Positions 36,162 to 45,716 of a stretch of DNA of 64,000 bases are shown here, one piece after another. Both the position numbers and the translations under genes were made by a program. The notes below the pieces were generated by a model. That model searched no databases. It was not told the origin of the DNA and saw only the letters and a program-made list of their open reading frames with translations. How positions within the stretch are numbered: the stretch's first letter is position 1; the number at the start of each line of letters is the position of its first letter. This stretch comes from Oscheius dolichura (lineage: Eukaryota; Nematoda; Chromadorea; Rhabditida; Rhabditidae): contig OW051493.1 of the NCBI GenBank assembly GCA_932521035.1, positions 2,108,001 to 2,172,000 on the forward strand. Reading direction: 5' to 3'.

Positions 36162-38175
36162 ATGAATAACACGACCGAGGACAGTCTTGTCGCTATCACC
36201 GAATGTGACGCGTATGCCGATATGTGGTATGTCAAGGTGTCCATCTACGCCATGTTCCCCCTTGCTGTACCGCTACATATTCTTCTAATTCTACTTCTCC
36301 TTCTCCGTATCCCTAAGAAAAGAAAATACCATGTTCTTATAATTATTCAGAGTACTAATGACATCGTTAAACTCTCTGGATCCGTCTTATACGCATCAGT
36401 GAGGCTTTTTCTTTTCTTATATAATGAATCTTCTTCTGCAGACATGTGCTCTTTTTAATTTGTTGCTTCCCGATTATTCCACGAATCCATCGGGAGCGCT
36501 TAATTTAATCTTAAGCATTATTTTAATGTTATATTGGAAGACAGTAATACGACCGTAAGTCGGTACCATACAAGGGCACCAGCCCAGGCGCCCCCGTTTT
36601 CTGGCGTAAAATGGGTGTGTCGGGTGTTTGTGTCCGTATTTCGGTCATTTCCTGGTCAATTTCAAAAGTTCAAAGACTTACTTGGAGAGCACGTCAAGGC
36701 GATTCTAGCGAACCAGGTGACATCGCCAAGGCTCCAAGAAAAAAACCTGTAGCCCCAAAAATTTGACTTGGTCGAGGTTAGCCTCAAAAGACATTACGTA
36801 ATGATCCTCTATGAAAGAAGAAGAGGCTACAGTTTTTTGTCTGGTCAACTGAGCTGTAACCCGATTCGCTAGAATCGTCTTGACGTGATCTCTAAGTAGG
36901 GCTTTGAATTTTCGAAATCGACCAAGAAATACCCGAGATACGGACGCAAACGCCCGACACCCAATATCTGGCTTTTTTTCAGCCAACAGCTAATAGACGC
37001 TTCTTTATATCTCGTGGCATTATTTGGGATGGTTGGAATTATTGCTCAAAATGGTATTTTCAGACTAATAAACCTCGAAACTGTAGTTAACAATAATTAT
37101 ATTTCACTCTTTTTAATTTGAATTTAGGAACAGATTGTACCGGTTATTATTGGCTATTCCATTGCAGCGGAAATATTTATAGCATTTACAGGCTTTCTCA
37201 CTTTGTTATTAGTGATGAAAATGGATGTATCTACTTTCAGTGAAGTTACAGTAAAAGGACAGAAAAAATTGGCCATTGCTCTCTTTTTCCAGGTCTGTTT
37301 CGAGTAGGCTAGTTTAATGGGCAAAACGCCAAATTTGAGAAGCGCCCGTTCTTGGGCGCAGACGGGAGTGTTGGGCGTTTGTGTTCGTATCTCGGTCGTT
37401 TCTTGGCCAATTTCAAAAATTCAGAGACCACCTTGTAGAGCACGTCAGGACGATTCTAATAGGTTACAGCTGACATGAACCAGCAGCCTCACGAACTGTG
37501 ATAGAGGATCGTTACGTAACGCCAGTACCTTTGAAGTTAACGTTTGTGGGTCTACAGAATTTATTGCCAGCGTGTTAGGGCTATAATCGGACTCATTAGA
37601 ATCGTCTTGACGTGCTCTCCAAGTTGGTCTTGGAATTTTTGAAATTCTCCAAGAAATACCCGAGATACGGACACAAACACTCGACACTCCCGTCTACGCC
37701 CAAAAGCAGCCTCACGAACTGTGATAGAGGATCGTTACGTAACGTGTCGAGTGTTTGTGTCGGTCGCGCCTGTGCCCATTTATGGTTCAATGCTATCCTT
37801 TTTCAGCTGATCCTCGTCTTGCTATCGAATTTATTTGATATCTACTCTGCGTGTGTGGATTACTACCTAGCAACTGCAACGTTCCTTACGGAAGCCTATG
37901 AACAAATAGCGAAAGAGCCGGATATGGCTGTAAAGTACCAAATAGCTGGAGAAGTTCAAGCTCGGCTAAAAAATATATTTGACGTCTTGTCAATTGTTCA
38001 GAAGGTACTGTATTGCTAGATGCTCTATTCAAATGTTTAGACTGCGGCGATCTGGGACCAGATATCGCCACTCTGCCGCGGAATCCTCATGTGGTGGGCC
38101 ATAAAACCTCTTCTACAGAAAAAAGAAGCAGCCATCGTTAACCGATCAACTACACAAGCTCAGAGTTATAAATAA
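36162..38175 (+). CDS. 7TM receptor, nematode chemoreceptor-like
   Basis: Six exons in phase: 36162-36398, 36442-36554, 36983-37082, 37128-37292, 37807-38004, 38041-38175, giving 315 residues. A short N-terminus with an NNT glycosylation site is followed by about seven hydrophobic segments: TM1 near residues 25-48 (VPLHILLILLLLL), TM2 HVLIIIQSTNDIVKL, TM3 with NLILSIILMLYW, TM4 YLVALFGMVGIIA, TM5 IIGYSIAAEIFIAFTGFLTL, TM6 from IALFFQLILVLLSNLF, and a last segment around RGILMWWAIK. Length and layout match nematode serpentine chemoreceptors, but I cannot assign an sr family. The donor of exon 3 (ACT|GTAGTT) is weak and was chosen to keep the frame. Introns two and four are swollen by family B elements. 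It may be a young, lineage-specific receptor. Confidence 0.75.
36563..36978. mobile_element. family B element, copy 3 (two-armed, near full length)
   Basis: Two inverted arms: gtgtttgtgtccgtatttcg near 36619 and its counterpart cgagatacggacgcaaacgc near 36935. Each arm also carries a ttcaaagactt or aagtagggctttgaa block and a gattctagcgaacc or gattcgctagaatcgtcttg block. It lies wholly within intron 2 of the 7TM gene. Confidence 0.85.
37316..37790. mobile_element. family B element, copy 4 (compound or rearranged)
   Basis: Begins gggcaaaacgcc and contains a forward arm (ttcgtatctcggtcgtttct), then a reverse arm (gagatacggacacaaacac near 37668), then a further forward piece (gagtgtttgtgtcgg). 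A 37-39 bp direct repeat starting cagcctcacgaactgtgata occurs at about 37484 and 37707. Located in intron 4 of the 7TM gene. Confidence 0.85.
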
Positions 38176-38189
38176 ACATCCTCCGTTTC

Positions 38190-38395
38190 ATTTGGAAGAT
38201 CGTTTATATTTATATTACTTCCTTTTCCAATCATTCACGCTTTTTGGAAATTGTTCGTCATCGGGGAATGGCACGAATTTGCTATCAGCTCGTGGAACGC
38301 CGCCTATTACGCTGTGTTCGTCTGACATTGTAATCGCAGAAAACAAATTTTCAGCGACGGAGCACATGGTGTTTCCGAGTTACAAGGTTTAGAAG
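38190..38395 (+). repeat. diverged copy of palindrome-arm flank
   Basis: Segments such as tttatattacttcc, aatggcacgaatttgctatc and cgccgcctattacgctgtgt match 39612-39730 and 40270-40500 with changes. An older relative of the repeat that forms the inner ends of the palindrome arms. Confidence 0.6.
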
Positions 38396-38413
38396 TTGCC
38401 GGAGTTTACAGGA

Positions 38414-38505
38414 AAATACCGTATTCTCTCCAATAGAAGCCCATGGGGCTCTATTTTTCGAACCCTTCGTGGGGAGGGGGTTCTATCGGAAGGGGGCTCT
38501 ATTTT
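38414..38505. repeat. fragment related to family D
   Basis: The phrase taccgtattctctccaatag followed by aagccca resembles the family D terminus at 8219. It is followed by an internal repeat (gggctctattttt twice). No opposite terminus found. Confidence 0.5.
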
Positions 38506-39241
38506 TGAAACCAATTTTTTTCTGCCGAAATCCGGAATTTTCGACTTTTTTGGTGAAATAGCGAAAAAAAATGGTATTTTTTTCTAAAAAAATTATGGAA
38601 AAATTCCAAATTTTCAGCTTGGAGATTTTCTTATGGGTTTTTAGTAGAATGGTAGGAAAGTGAAGAGCATTTAATCCAGACATAACTCTCGGAATCCATA
38701 CTAAATTCTTGATTTTTGGTCTGGGACTAAAGTGAGGGAATGAGGAGGAAGCGACCTTTTAAATTTCAAAAAAAGCAACAACGTTTTTTGAGCTAGCGCG
38801 ATGAGAGTAGTGTCATTCGATGGCGCGTCTTGGCGTATTGGCGGTTTTTTTTTGCTAAGCTCTGGCGCGTAACAGTGACGAATCGACAGCACTTTACCAA
38901 AGTGAAGCCTTTTCCTATAAGCGGCCTGCTTCTTCATATCAAGAGCTCTTTCCATTCGTGGCTGCCATTCTTCATTTGTTTTTTTAGAAATGGGTTCATA
39001 ATGGAAGAGGGACTTTTTATTTTCTACGAATAGATGGAGAATACAGCAATAATGAAATAAGACGACGACAGTCGATACAGAAGGCAGCCGAAAGGAGAGC
39101 GAAGCGTCTGTGAAGGAGAAAGAGGGAAGATGAGAAGACATAAGACAAGAGCGAGGGCAGTCTGTGACTCTGGCATCAGGGGAGACGCCTGGACAAAGGC
39201 CCTGAAATGTTCGAATTAATAATAAAGCTTGGAATACCTGC

Positions 39242-39486
39242 TCATTTCCCCCCGGGGCTACAGACGCACACCCCGGTTACACAGGAACCGGGCTGAAAAA
39301 GACCGCCAGTTAGTAATTCAGTGCTCAACTTACGAGAGGTATACATTGGGCGGAACACTGAGTCTGACTACAGGCACGGCGAGCAGCCCGGACATTTGAG
39401 GCGTCGGGGTTTTCGTTATCGGTAGCGATGGCAGTGTGGAGGATCACGAAGAAGAAGAAGAACAGGGAGAAGAAGGAGAGTTTCAT
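39242..39486 (-). CDS. defensin-like secreted peptide, left copy
   Basis: Two exons on the minus strand, 39334-39486 and 39242-39292, with a 41-bp intron. The predicted 67-residue precursor is identical to that of the plus-strand copy at 40624-40868. A phenylalanine-rich signal peptide (about residues 1-22, MKLSFFSLFFFFFVILHTAI) precedes a short pro-region ending in RAARR. A mature part of about 30 residues follows, with six cysteines spaced C-x4-C-x3-C-x6-C-x4-C-x-C. That pattern fits a small CS-alpha-beta (defensin-type) fold. Such peptides are usually secreted antimicrobials; activity is not shown here. A TATA box lies at 39570-39576. The ATG follows TTTCAG by seven bases, so an upstream in-frame ATG is ignored. 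Confidence 0.78.
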
Positions 39487-39569
39487 TTTAGGGCTGAAAT
39501 AATAAATATTAGATCTTTTGAGAAAGAAAAAAAGCATTTTCGACTGCTTTACGGATGACGGCCTCTTCC

Positions 39570-39576
39570 TTATATA
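39570..39576 (-). promoter_or_regulatory. TATA box of left defensin-like gene
   Basis: Reads tatataa on the minus strand about 84 bases upstream of the start codon, within the duplicated arm. Confidence 0.6.
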
Positions 39577-39785
39577 GGGCCACCTTTATCAAATTGCTGA
39601 CTTTTGTACTGACCAGGAAATGACACGAACTTGCTATCGGCGTGGAGCGCCACCTATTATGCTGCGTTCATCTCCCTTTGACCCCAGAAAACAAATTTTT
39701 AGCAGCAGAATACATAGGGTCACCGGGTTATGCGGGTTTGACGGGTATATTCCTGTAAACAATAAGCAAGATACAGGGTAAAACG

Positions 39786-40324
39786 GAAAATTAACGGGCT
39801 ATTCGCATTGAACGCCTTGGTTCATAACGACACGTTTCACTATGGCATGGTATATTCAACACGTTTCACTATGGCAATTGATGACGACATTGTCGTCAAC
39901 ATGAACCGATAGGGCCGTCTTGCCCATTGAAAGCACTAGAATGTCCCGAAAGCATTTTGAAAGCTGATTTTTCTTACTCCATCGAGACAATAAAAGTCAG
40001 GATTTTCATAGGTTGCAAGTACAGGTTTATGCACTCCAGCTTAGTAGCTCTTTTACCGAAAGATAGCCATAATGGCCTTGGTGCCATATCTAAACATGAT
40101 TGATTAAAAGAGAGATTGGCAGCTAGCATTGGAAATGGCTTATTTAGCGCTGTATTTCAGTATTTATATTTAGGTGGGGTATCCCATTCGCCAGACAAAT
40201 TCCGGCGTTTTCGTGAATTTTACGAATAGCCCTTTAATTTTATTGCAAGGATACTGTCGGGCTCCCCGTTTCATTTTATTTATATTACTTCCCTTTCTAG
40301 TTACTCATATTTTTTAGAATTGCC
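39786..40324. other. spacer of the large inverted repeat
   Basis: About 540 bp of non-inverted sequence. It includes a copy of the dispersed repeat (about 39920-40165) also found at 35490-35785. No coding exon recognised. A tandem phrase acgtttcactatggca occurs twice near 39830 and 39860. Confidence 0.7.
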
Positions 40325-40533
40325 GTTTTTACCCTGTATCTTGCTTATTGTTTACAGGAATATACCCGTCAAACCCGCATAACCCGGTGACCCTATGTAT
40401 TCTGCTGCTAAAAATTTGTTTTCTGGGGTCAAAGGGAGATGAACGCAGCATAATAGGTGGCGCTCCACGCCGATAGCAAGTTCGTGTCATTTCCTGGTCA
40501 GTACAAAAGTCAGCAATTTGATAAAGGTGGCCC

Positions 40534-40540
40534 TATATAA
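40534..40540 (+). promoter_or_regulatory. TATA box of right defensin-like gene
   Basis: The heptamer tatataa, in the context ccctatataaggaag, lies 84 bases before the proposed start codon at 40624. A TTTCAG acceptor-like site at 40612-40617 lies between the two. Confidence 0.6.
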
Positions 40541-40623
40541 GGAAGAGGCCGTCATCCGTAAAGCAGTCGAAAATGCTTTTTTTCTTTCTCAAAAGATCTA
40601 ATATTTATTATTTCAGCCCTAAA

Positions 40624-40868
40624 ATGAAACTCTCCTTCTTCTCCCTGTTCTTCTTCTTCTTCGTGATCCTCCACACTGCCATCGCTACCGATAACGAAAA
40701 CCCCGACGCCTCAAATGTCCGGGCTGCTCGCCGTGCCTGTAGTCAGACTCAGTGTTCCGCCCAATGTATACCTCTCGTAAGTTGAGCACTGAATTACTAA
40801 CTGGCGGTCTTTTTCAGCCCGGTTCCTGTGTAACCGGGGTGTGCGTCTGTAGCCCCGGGGGGAAATGA
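40624..40868 (+). CDS. defensin-like secreted peptide, right copy
   Basis: Exons 40624-40776 and 40818-40868 (stop TGA), joined in phase 0 across a 41-bp intron. The 67-residue precursor has a strongly hydrophobic signal peptide, a pro-region (ATDNENPDASNV) ending RAARR, and a six-cysteine core running from ACSQTQCSAQC to GVCVC. The last GxCxC resembles the gamma-core of CS-alpha-beta peptides. With about 30 mature residues it is shorter than nematode ABF or drosomycin-type peptides, which usually have eight cysteines, so it would be a minimal form. Downstream, a TTTCAG at about 40904 may mark a 3' UTR exon. It could also be a different cystine-stabilised peptide class; fold assignment is from cysteine spacing only. 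Confidence 0.78.
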
Positions 40869-41341
40869 GCAGGTATTCCAAGCTTTATTATTAATTCGAA
40901 CATTTCAGGGCCTTTGTCCAGGCGTCTCCCCTGATGCCAGAGTCACAGACTGCCCTCGCTCTTGTCTTATGTCTTCTCATCTTCCCTCTTTCTCCTTCAC
41001 AGACGCTTCGCTCTCCTTTCGGCTGCCTTCTGTATCGACTGTCGTCGTCTTATTTCATTATTGCTGTATTCTCCATCTATTCGTAGAAAATAAAAAGTCC
41101 CTCTTCCATTATGAACCCATTTCTAAAAAAACAAATGAAGAATGGCAGCCACGAATGGAAAGAGCTCTTGATATGAAGTAAATTAGGTGTCTTCCTTCTC
41201 TCTTTCCGAATACAGCCGATAGAGCGAGATCACCGGAGCTTATTTCCTGAACCGCGTCAGCTGACGTTTGAGTCGTTCACTCTCTTTTGGCTACAGTTAC
41301 CGATCATAAGCCGGCTCGAACAGCTGGGAACGGTATTCTCC

Positions 41342-41444
41342 GCAAGCTCGTACCCGTAGACTATCAGACAGCCACATATGGGACAGTTTTGTAGCTATTC
41401 GAGAACTTGTTGTCTTGCTGAGGTTGTACGGGTGCACGCCCGCT
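41342..41444. repeat. family A hairpin element, copy 5 (degraded)
   Basis: Left stem ctcgtacccgtagactatca is mutated. Right stem ttgctgaggttgtacgggtg near 41415-41434 keeps the consensus. It sits between the palindrome and the phosphatase remnant. Confidence 0.7.
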
Positions 41445-41759
41445 GCCAATAGGATATTGTGCCGTTCCGGTAGTCCTAAAATAGCAACCAACAATTTCGG
41501 TCTAGAAGTCAAGAAATGGGGATTCAAACAGCCGCCAAGCTATTCATTTTCAATTTTGACTTTTTTTTTTAGTTGGTTGCCTTCATTTGGACAAAGTTCT
41601 GTGAGTGGTATTTGTATAAAAAATCGAGAGGGTTACCGTAGAAAGATAACGGAATGCGCCATTGAGGCCAGCTGAAATATGGCCACTTTGCCAATTTTCT
41701 GATAGGAGAATCTCTATTTTTAATGTATCTTTTTAATATTTTTAACAGCTTCTTTTCAG

Positions 41760-42317
41760 CTCAAGCCCCGATGAAGAACACGTTCGAAGATTTTTGGCGG
41801 ATGATCTTCCAGGAGTCGTCGCCGACGCTGGTCGTCTTGTGTGAGTTTTACGAGACGGGAAAGGAGCAGGCAGACGCCTTTTGGCTGATGGCCGCCGGCC
41901 AGTACACCTACCACGGGAAGATGTTCATCAACAACAAGAAGGCGGAGCCGGCACAGACGAAGGACGACCCGGACCACATATGTGATCGAGGTGCTGCCCG
42001 ACGGTTGCTCCAACTCGCTGGTCACCACCATCTACCACACCAAATGGCGGGCCGACACCGTGCCGACCACTTCGACGCTGCTCAAGCTGATCCGGGCGGT
42101 GAAGGGAAAAGACGGCCCGGTTACGGTAGTCAGCAGCCAGGGAATCTGCCGGGCGTCGGCGTTTGTAGCCATCGACGCCGCCATCTATCGCCTCTTCAAG
42201 GGGCACAAGACCCGGATACTGGCCGTCGCCACCGAGATGAGGAGACAGCGGGCCATGTGCCTCGGCTAGAGTCTCCACTACGCCTTCACGATACAGTCCG
42301 TCCTCAAGTACATCAAG
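41760..42317 (+). pseudogene. protein tyrosine phosphatase domain remnant
   Basis: After a TTTTCAG acceptor the sequence encodes QAPMKNTFEDFWRMIFQE, a clear match to the classical PTP segment (Q-x-P-x-x-N-T-x-x-D-F-W-R-M). It then runs in frame to TKDDPDH near 41975. There a one-base shift is needed to continue into VIEVLPDGCSNSLVTTIYH and the rest of the domain. The signature loop expected as HCSAGxGR reads VSSQGICR, so the nucleophilic cysteine is gone, and the WPD loop region reads WRAD. A TAG stop at 42267-42269 interrupts the final helix (CLG-stop-SLHYAFTIQSVL). No N-terminal PTP exons were found upstream. The result is a truncated, frameshifted and catalytically dead copy of a nematode-type PTP, although its exon borders survive. 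Confidence 0.88.
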
Positions 42318-42677
42318 GTAGGTTGGCCTGTCGTCTCTTCCATTATAACTCGAACTAACTATAACTCTTTGTCAGAGATCAGTGGGGCAAGATCCAGGTG
42401 CCTGAATGCTCCAGGGCTGAAATTCTCACCGTTTCTGGGAGAAGATCCTCCAGTTCCGCCTTCCAACTGGTCTTTGAACCAGCTGGGCAGCCTTCGGGCC
42501 GTATAAATTTCATAAAGACGGCGGAAATTGGCAATCAATTAGCTATTTCGTTCTCCGTCTTCTAGTATAATCTACCCTAACATCCTTCTGTTTTGTTGTC
42601 TTTTTGAGAACCAGTTCTTCCTCTTCCCTTTGTCTCGTAACATCGTCTCTTCTCCCGTTTTTTTTCCAATTGAGTGC

Positions 42678-42691
42678 CCCCCCCCCCCTCC
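42678..42691 (+). repeat. poly(C) run
   Basis: Ten to twelve consecutive cytosines within the pyrimidine-rich upstream region of the DUF148 gene. Confidence 0.85.
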
Positions 42692-42771
42692 CGTTTTCCG
42701 TGTCGGTGGTCAATCGCCCTCAAAAAAGTGAAATCGGGTCAGCCCCCCTTCCTCCCTGTCCATCCCGAGAG

Positions 42772-42779
42772 TATAAATA
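42772..42779 (+). promoter_or_regulatory. TATA box of the DUF148 gene
   Basis: The sequence tataaata, in context gagagtataaatattctccc, lies 200 bp upstream of the ATG at 42972. A likely trans-splice or cis acceptor (ttttcag) ends about 42946. Confidence 0.5.
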
Positions 42780-42971
42780 TTCTCCCCTGATCCAGTTCAG
42801 GTAGCTGAGTCAGCCAGAGAGGGCAGTAGAGATCGATTTTGCCATTCGCCTGTTCTCTCCATCCATTTCGTTATTTTCCCCTTCTTCTTGTTTACAATAT
42901 TCTCTCCTCTGTTTATGATATTTGAGATGTAAACCACAGTTTTCAGTCAACAGTCAGTTCCCTTTCCAACC

Positions 42972-44225
42972 ATGCGCCGTCTTGTCCTCTCTTTTCTCTT
43001 CTGTGGACTGGCAATGGCTTCAATCAAGGAGAAGCCAAGAAATGACAGAAGTCGCGTAAGTTTGGTCCATCTATACATTTTTCTTTCTATATATAAAAAA
43101 TAGTCCATATTTCCTTGTCCAGCTCTGGTAGAGCTGGAGCCGACACCCATAAAATCTCGGCAGTAGGAGGCATTGGAATGGGACGGCGCGCAAGTAAAAG
43201 GGCGCGTTGCTGCCGAGATTCTATGGGTGCAGGCGTGCGTCATTGCGTTGCCTTTTTTATCACTTTGAAGTCAAATTGAACATAATTCGGGTCTATTTTA
43301 TGCCACAGTAACGCGGTTAATCCCTGCATTTTCTTTAAATAAGACCTGTAAAAGCTAAAAAAAAATACAGAAAATTCCCGGATGTTTTCAACTTGGGGAA
43401 CGAGATCATCACGTGCATCGTTCTCCCGTTTTCCAGCTGACCTGTCCCCGGCTATTGAGTTCTCCTCGTTTTCGTAGATCTAATCTCTGCTCTTCCTTTT
43501 TCAAATTAACCAATTTATTGCGACGGGATGTTGAAAGTGAGAGGGGAATAAAAAATCTCTTACTTTTCTTCAGACCGAGGCCCATTGTGGAGTTCCCCAA
43601 TTCACGGAACGTCTTCCCGATGCTCCGAAATCTAGGGTAAGAAGGATTTTGACCGTTTAGAGGAGAAGTCCTCAGGTTTATGACATTTGGGAGCATTATG
43701 AGGACGGAGACGACTGCGAGAGGGAGAGAGCCGACACCAAGAAGGTTGGTGTCTTCCCCTGGTTACAGTAACCCTGTTTAGGTGTTGGAAACCCTTCCAG
43801 CCGAGCTCCGTCGCCGTGTGCTTGCTCCCCGCGGGCCGGCCTTCCTCAAAGGCGCTTCTCCCGTCGTCTGGAAGCAATTTGAAGAACTCTGGAAGAACAA
43901 AACCATTCCCCGAGCTGAAAAACCGGAAAAGTTCAAGGAACTGGCTCTGCAACTGCTCAACCCAATCCAAATGAAAGAATTTGAGAAATGGTACAAGTTG
44001 ATGGAGGAGAGAAGAGCCGAGTTCACGAGAAAGGTAGAATTTATTGGAGAGAAGGAAGAAATATGAGTTTAGTTGGCTAATCTGTCACCAGAAGCCCGTG
44101 CTGCTCACGAGAAGTTGACCCAGCTGAGGGAGCAGCGACAGAAGATCGTCGCCGAACTGGGACCCAGCGCCAAGAACGAGTTGTCTCAATTGTACCGTAC
44201 TGGGGAAATTGACCGTGTTGATTAA
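42972..44225 (+). CDS. secreted SXP/RAL-2-like (DUF148) protein
   Basis: Five phase-0 exons (42972-43055, 43574-43636, 43676-43744, 43782-44033, 44073-44225) encode 206 residues. Residues 1-17 are a signal peptide (MRRLVLSFLFCGLAMAS). A short linker with two cysteines follows (HCGVPQF and DDCERER). A helical charged region from about 73 onward includes LPAELRRRVL, FEKWYKLMEERRAEF and LANLSPEARAAHEKL. The LSPEA-type helix start and the K/E-rich helices match the DUF148 (SXP/RAL-2, Ani s 5-like) domain of nematode secreted proteins, some of which bind cations. That assignment is from pattern memory. It carries a family A element in its first intron, has a TATA box, and the stop is followed at once by an AATAAA-like signal (taataaatg). 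Confidence 0.75.
43137..43239. repeat. family A hairpin element, copy 6
   Basis: Left stem cgacacccataaaatctcgg at 43141. Right stem gctgccgagattctatgggt near 43209-43228, ending gcaggcgtgcg. Both stems carry compensating changes (cccat with atggg), so the hairpin is preserved. Located in intron 1 of the DUF148 gene. Confidence 0.85.
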
Positions 44226-44626
44226 TAAATGAATCGTTTCGATCTTCGGTCGCTTGATAAATACATATACAATTCGTTTCCTTGTAGAACCCGAAATGAA
44301 GGTTAAAATAATTTGGTAAGCTCTCAAACCCCCATTTTTCCTGATTCCCTAAGAAACCCCCCTCCACCCATTGTCGTCACTACTCCCTTTCAAATGAGCG
44401 TTACCCGATCCCCCCAGGTTGGCATAGAATGAACAATGAGCCTCGCTCGAGTATTTTTACTACTACGCTCATTGAACAGGAACAAAAGTCTCGAAGATCT
44501 TTCTCTCCCGAAACGTGCGTGAGAGAGAGAGGGAAAGTAACAGCTTGGTAGGTTTCGCGAACTGTCCCCCGGGCGATAAATGACCCCGTCGGCCCCATTT
44601 CCCCCATCGATAGACTGTCACCTGCT

Positions 44627-45662
44627 ATGATTTCGATTCTCCTTCTCTTGGTAATCAGCTCTGCCTCTTCTCTGTCTTTGAATGGCAAGACAACCCTCTC
44701 CCAGTTGAGACAAATGAGACTAGAGGCTGTACAACTGCTGGATACGATAACCAATGAGGAACAGATGGACCTGGTGGGTTTTCTGTTTGTGGTTGACTAT
44801 AAGAGACTCCAGGTCGAGACGATATTGAACAGAGAAGAAGAAGAGGAGGAGAGTGATCAAATTAACCAGGAGCCATTGATGGTGACGAATTCTGATCTGG
44901 ATGATACTTCGAGGAATGTGTTGATGAAGTTGAGGGATTTGAAGGATAAGGAGAAGGACCTACTGAAGACATTGGAAAGCACGGAAGAGTTCAAGACGGT
45001 TAGTTTTTGTTTCATTTGCGGCTTATAAGGGACGATTTTGAGAAATGGACGTTATGAAGTTGGTGAAACTTGTCGAAATCAATCTGACACAGTTTGAAAG
45101 CGAAAATTGCGGTAATCCCAGTGGTACAAATATAAAAACGGCTCGAAAATGCTTCAAAAATGACTTGCCCATTGGAAACCTAGTTTTTCAAAGAGTTCTG
45201 GCCATGTTGCAGTTGCTCCTAGTCCTGAAATCTTTCCCTTTTCTAGAGTTACACGCTACAACCGAATGATTTTCATTAAAACGAACGTTTTCTTTTGGTG
45301 CGGAACAGAAATTCTGTTTCTAAAGGCAGTTTATTCGGCGGAAAGGCTCTGGAAATCCCTATATAGCCACAAAGGGCAACGTTCGCCCGCCATCCAATTT
45401 CTATCCGTTTTTTTTGTTATTTTTGCTACAAGCAGGCTATTTAGCAAGTACTATTCAATCTTTTCCAATCTGCTCCAGTTTTCGCACCTCGTTTTCTTTC
45501 CAACGACTCAAAAAGGCTTTCAGATCTCTGCCAACCTTCTCCGGGAAGAGATCGACCACCTGGAGCTGTCCGCGCCTTCAAAGTCCATCAAGGTTATTAT
45601 TCCCTTCTTTTTTTCACATCCCCCTGAATTTTCAGCCTCATTCGGAGGAGATAAGAAGATGA
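44627..45662 (+). CDS. small secreted helical protein, unknown family
   Basis: Three phase-0 exons (44627-44998, 45524-45592, 45636-45662) encode 155 residues. Residues 1-17 form a signal peptide (MISILLLLVISSASSLS). The remainder is predicted helical and highly charged, with glutamate clusters (NREEEEEESDQ around residue 68), a lysine/glutamate heptad-like stretch (KLRDLKDKEKDLLKTLE) near 104-120, and a C-terminal LREEIDHLELS helix. There are no cysteines, so disulfides are not expected. It sits just downstream of the DUF148 gene in the same direction and may be a diverged relative with similar helical design, but I see no direct similarity. The 525-bp first intron contains incidental open frames. 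Confidence 0.65.
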
Positions 45663-45716
45663 CACGTTTAATAATTGTGTACAGTAATATATTATAATAC
45701 AAAAAGAAGAGAGATA

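Larger units (their letters stand above)
38932..39785 (-). repeat. left arm of large inverted repeat
   Basis: About 854 bp. Every stretch I compared is the exact reverse complement of 40325-41178, apart from a one-base length difference in a T run at the inner edge. Mirror positions add to 80110. Outer similarity stops after gatatgaag (mirror of 41178). Carries the minus copy of the defensin-like gene. Confidence 0.92.
40325..41178 (+). repeat. right arm of large inverted repeat
   Basis: Reverse complement of 38932-39785. It includes promoter, both exons, the intron and at least 300 bp of downstream sequence of the defensin-like gene, so the duplication moved a complete gene. Near identity implies very recent duplication or ongoing gene conversion. 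Confidence 0.92.

Noticed and set aside
36534-37790. Several open frames with similar peptides on both strands
   Set aside because: They are translations of the family B element arms; the same peptides recur at 12130, 57742 and 59121.
38701-39141. A 146-codon minus-strand frame, and the matching 70-codon frame at 40969-41181
   Set aside because: Both lie in the flank downstream of the defensin-like genes within or next to the palindrome arms. They have no signal peptide or family resemblance and the two copies differ in length, so they look like chance frames.
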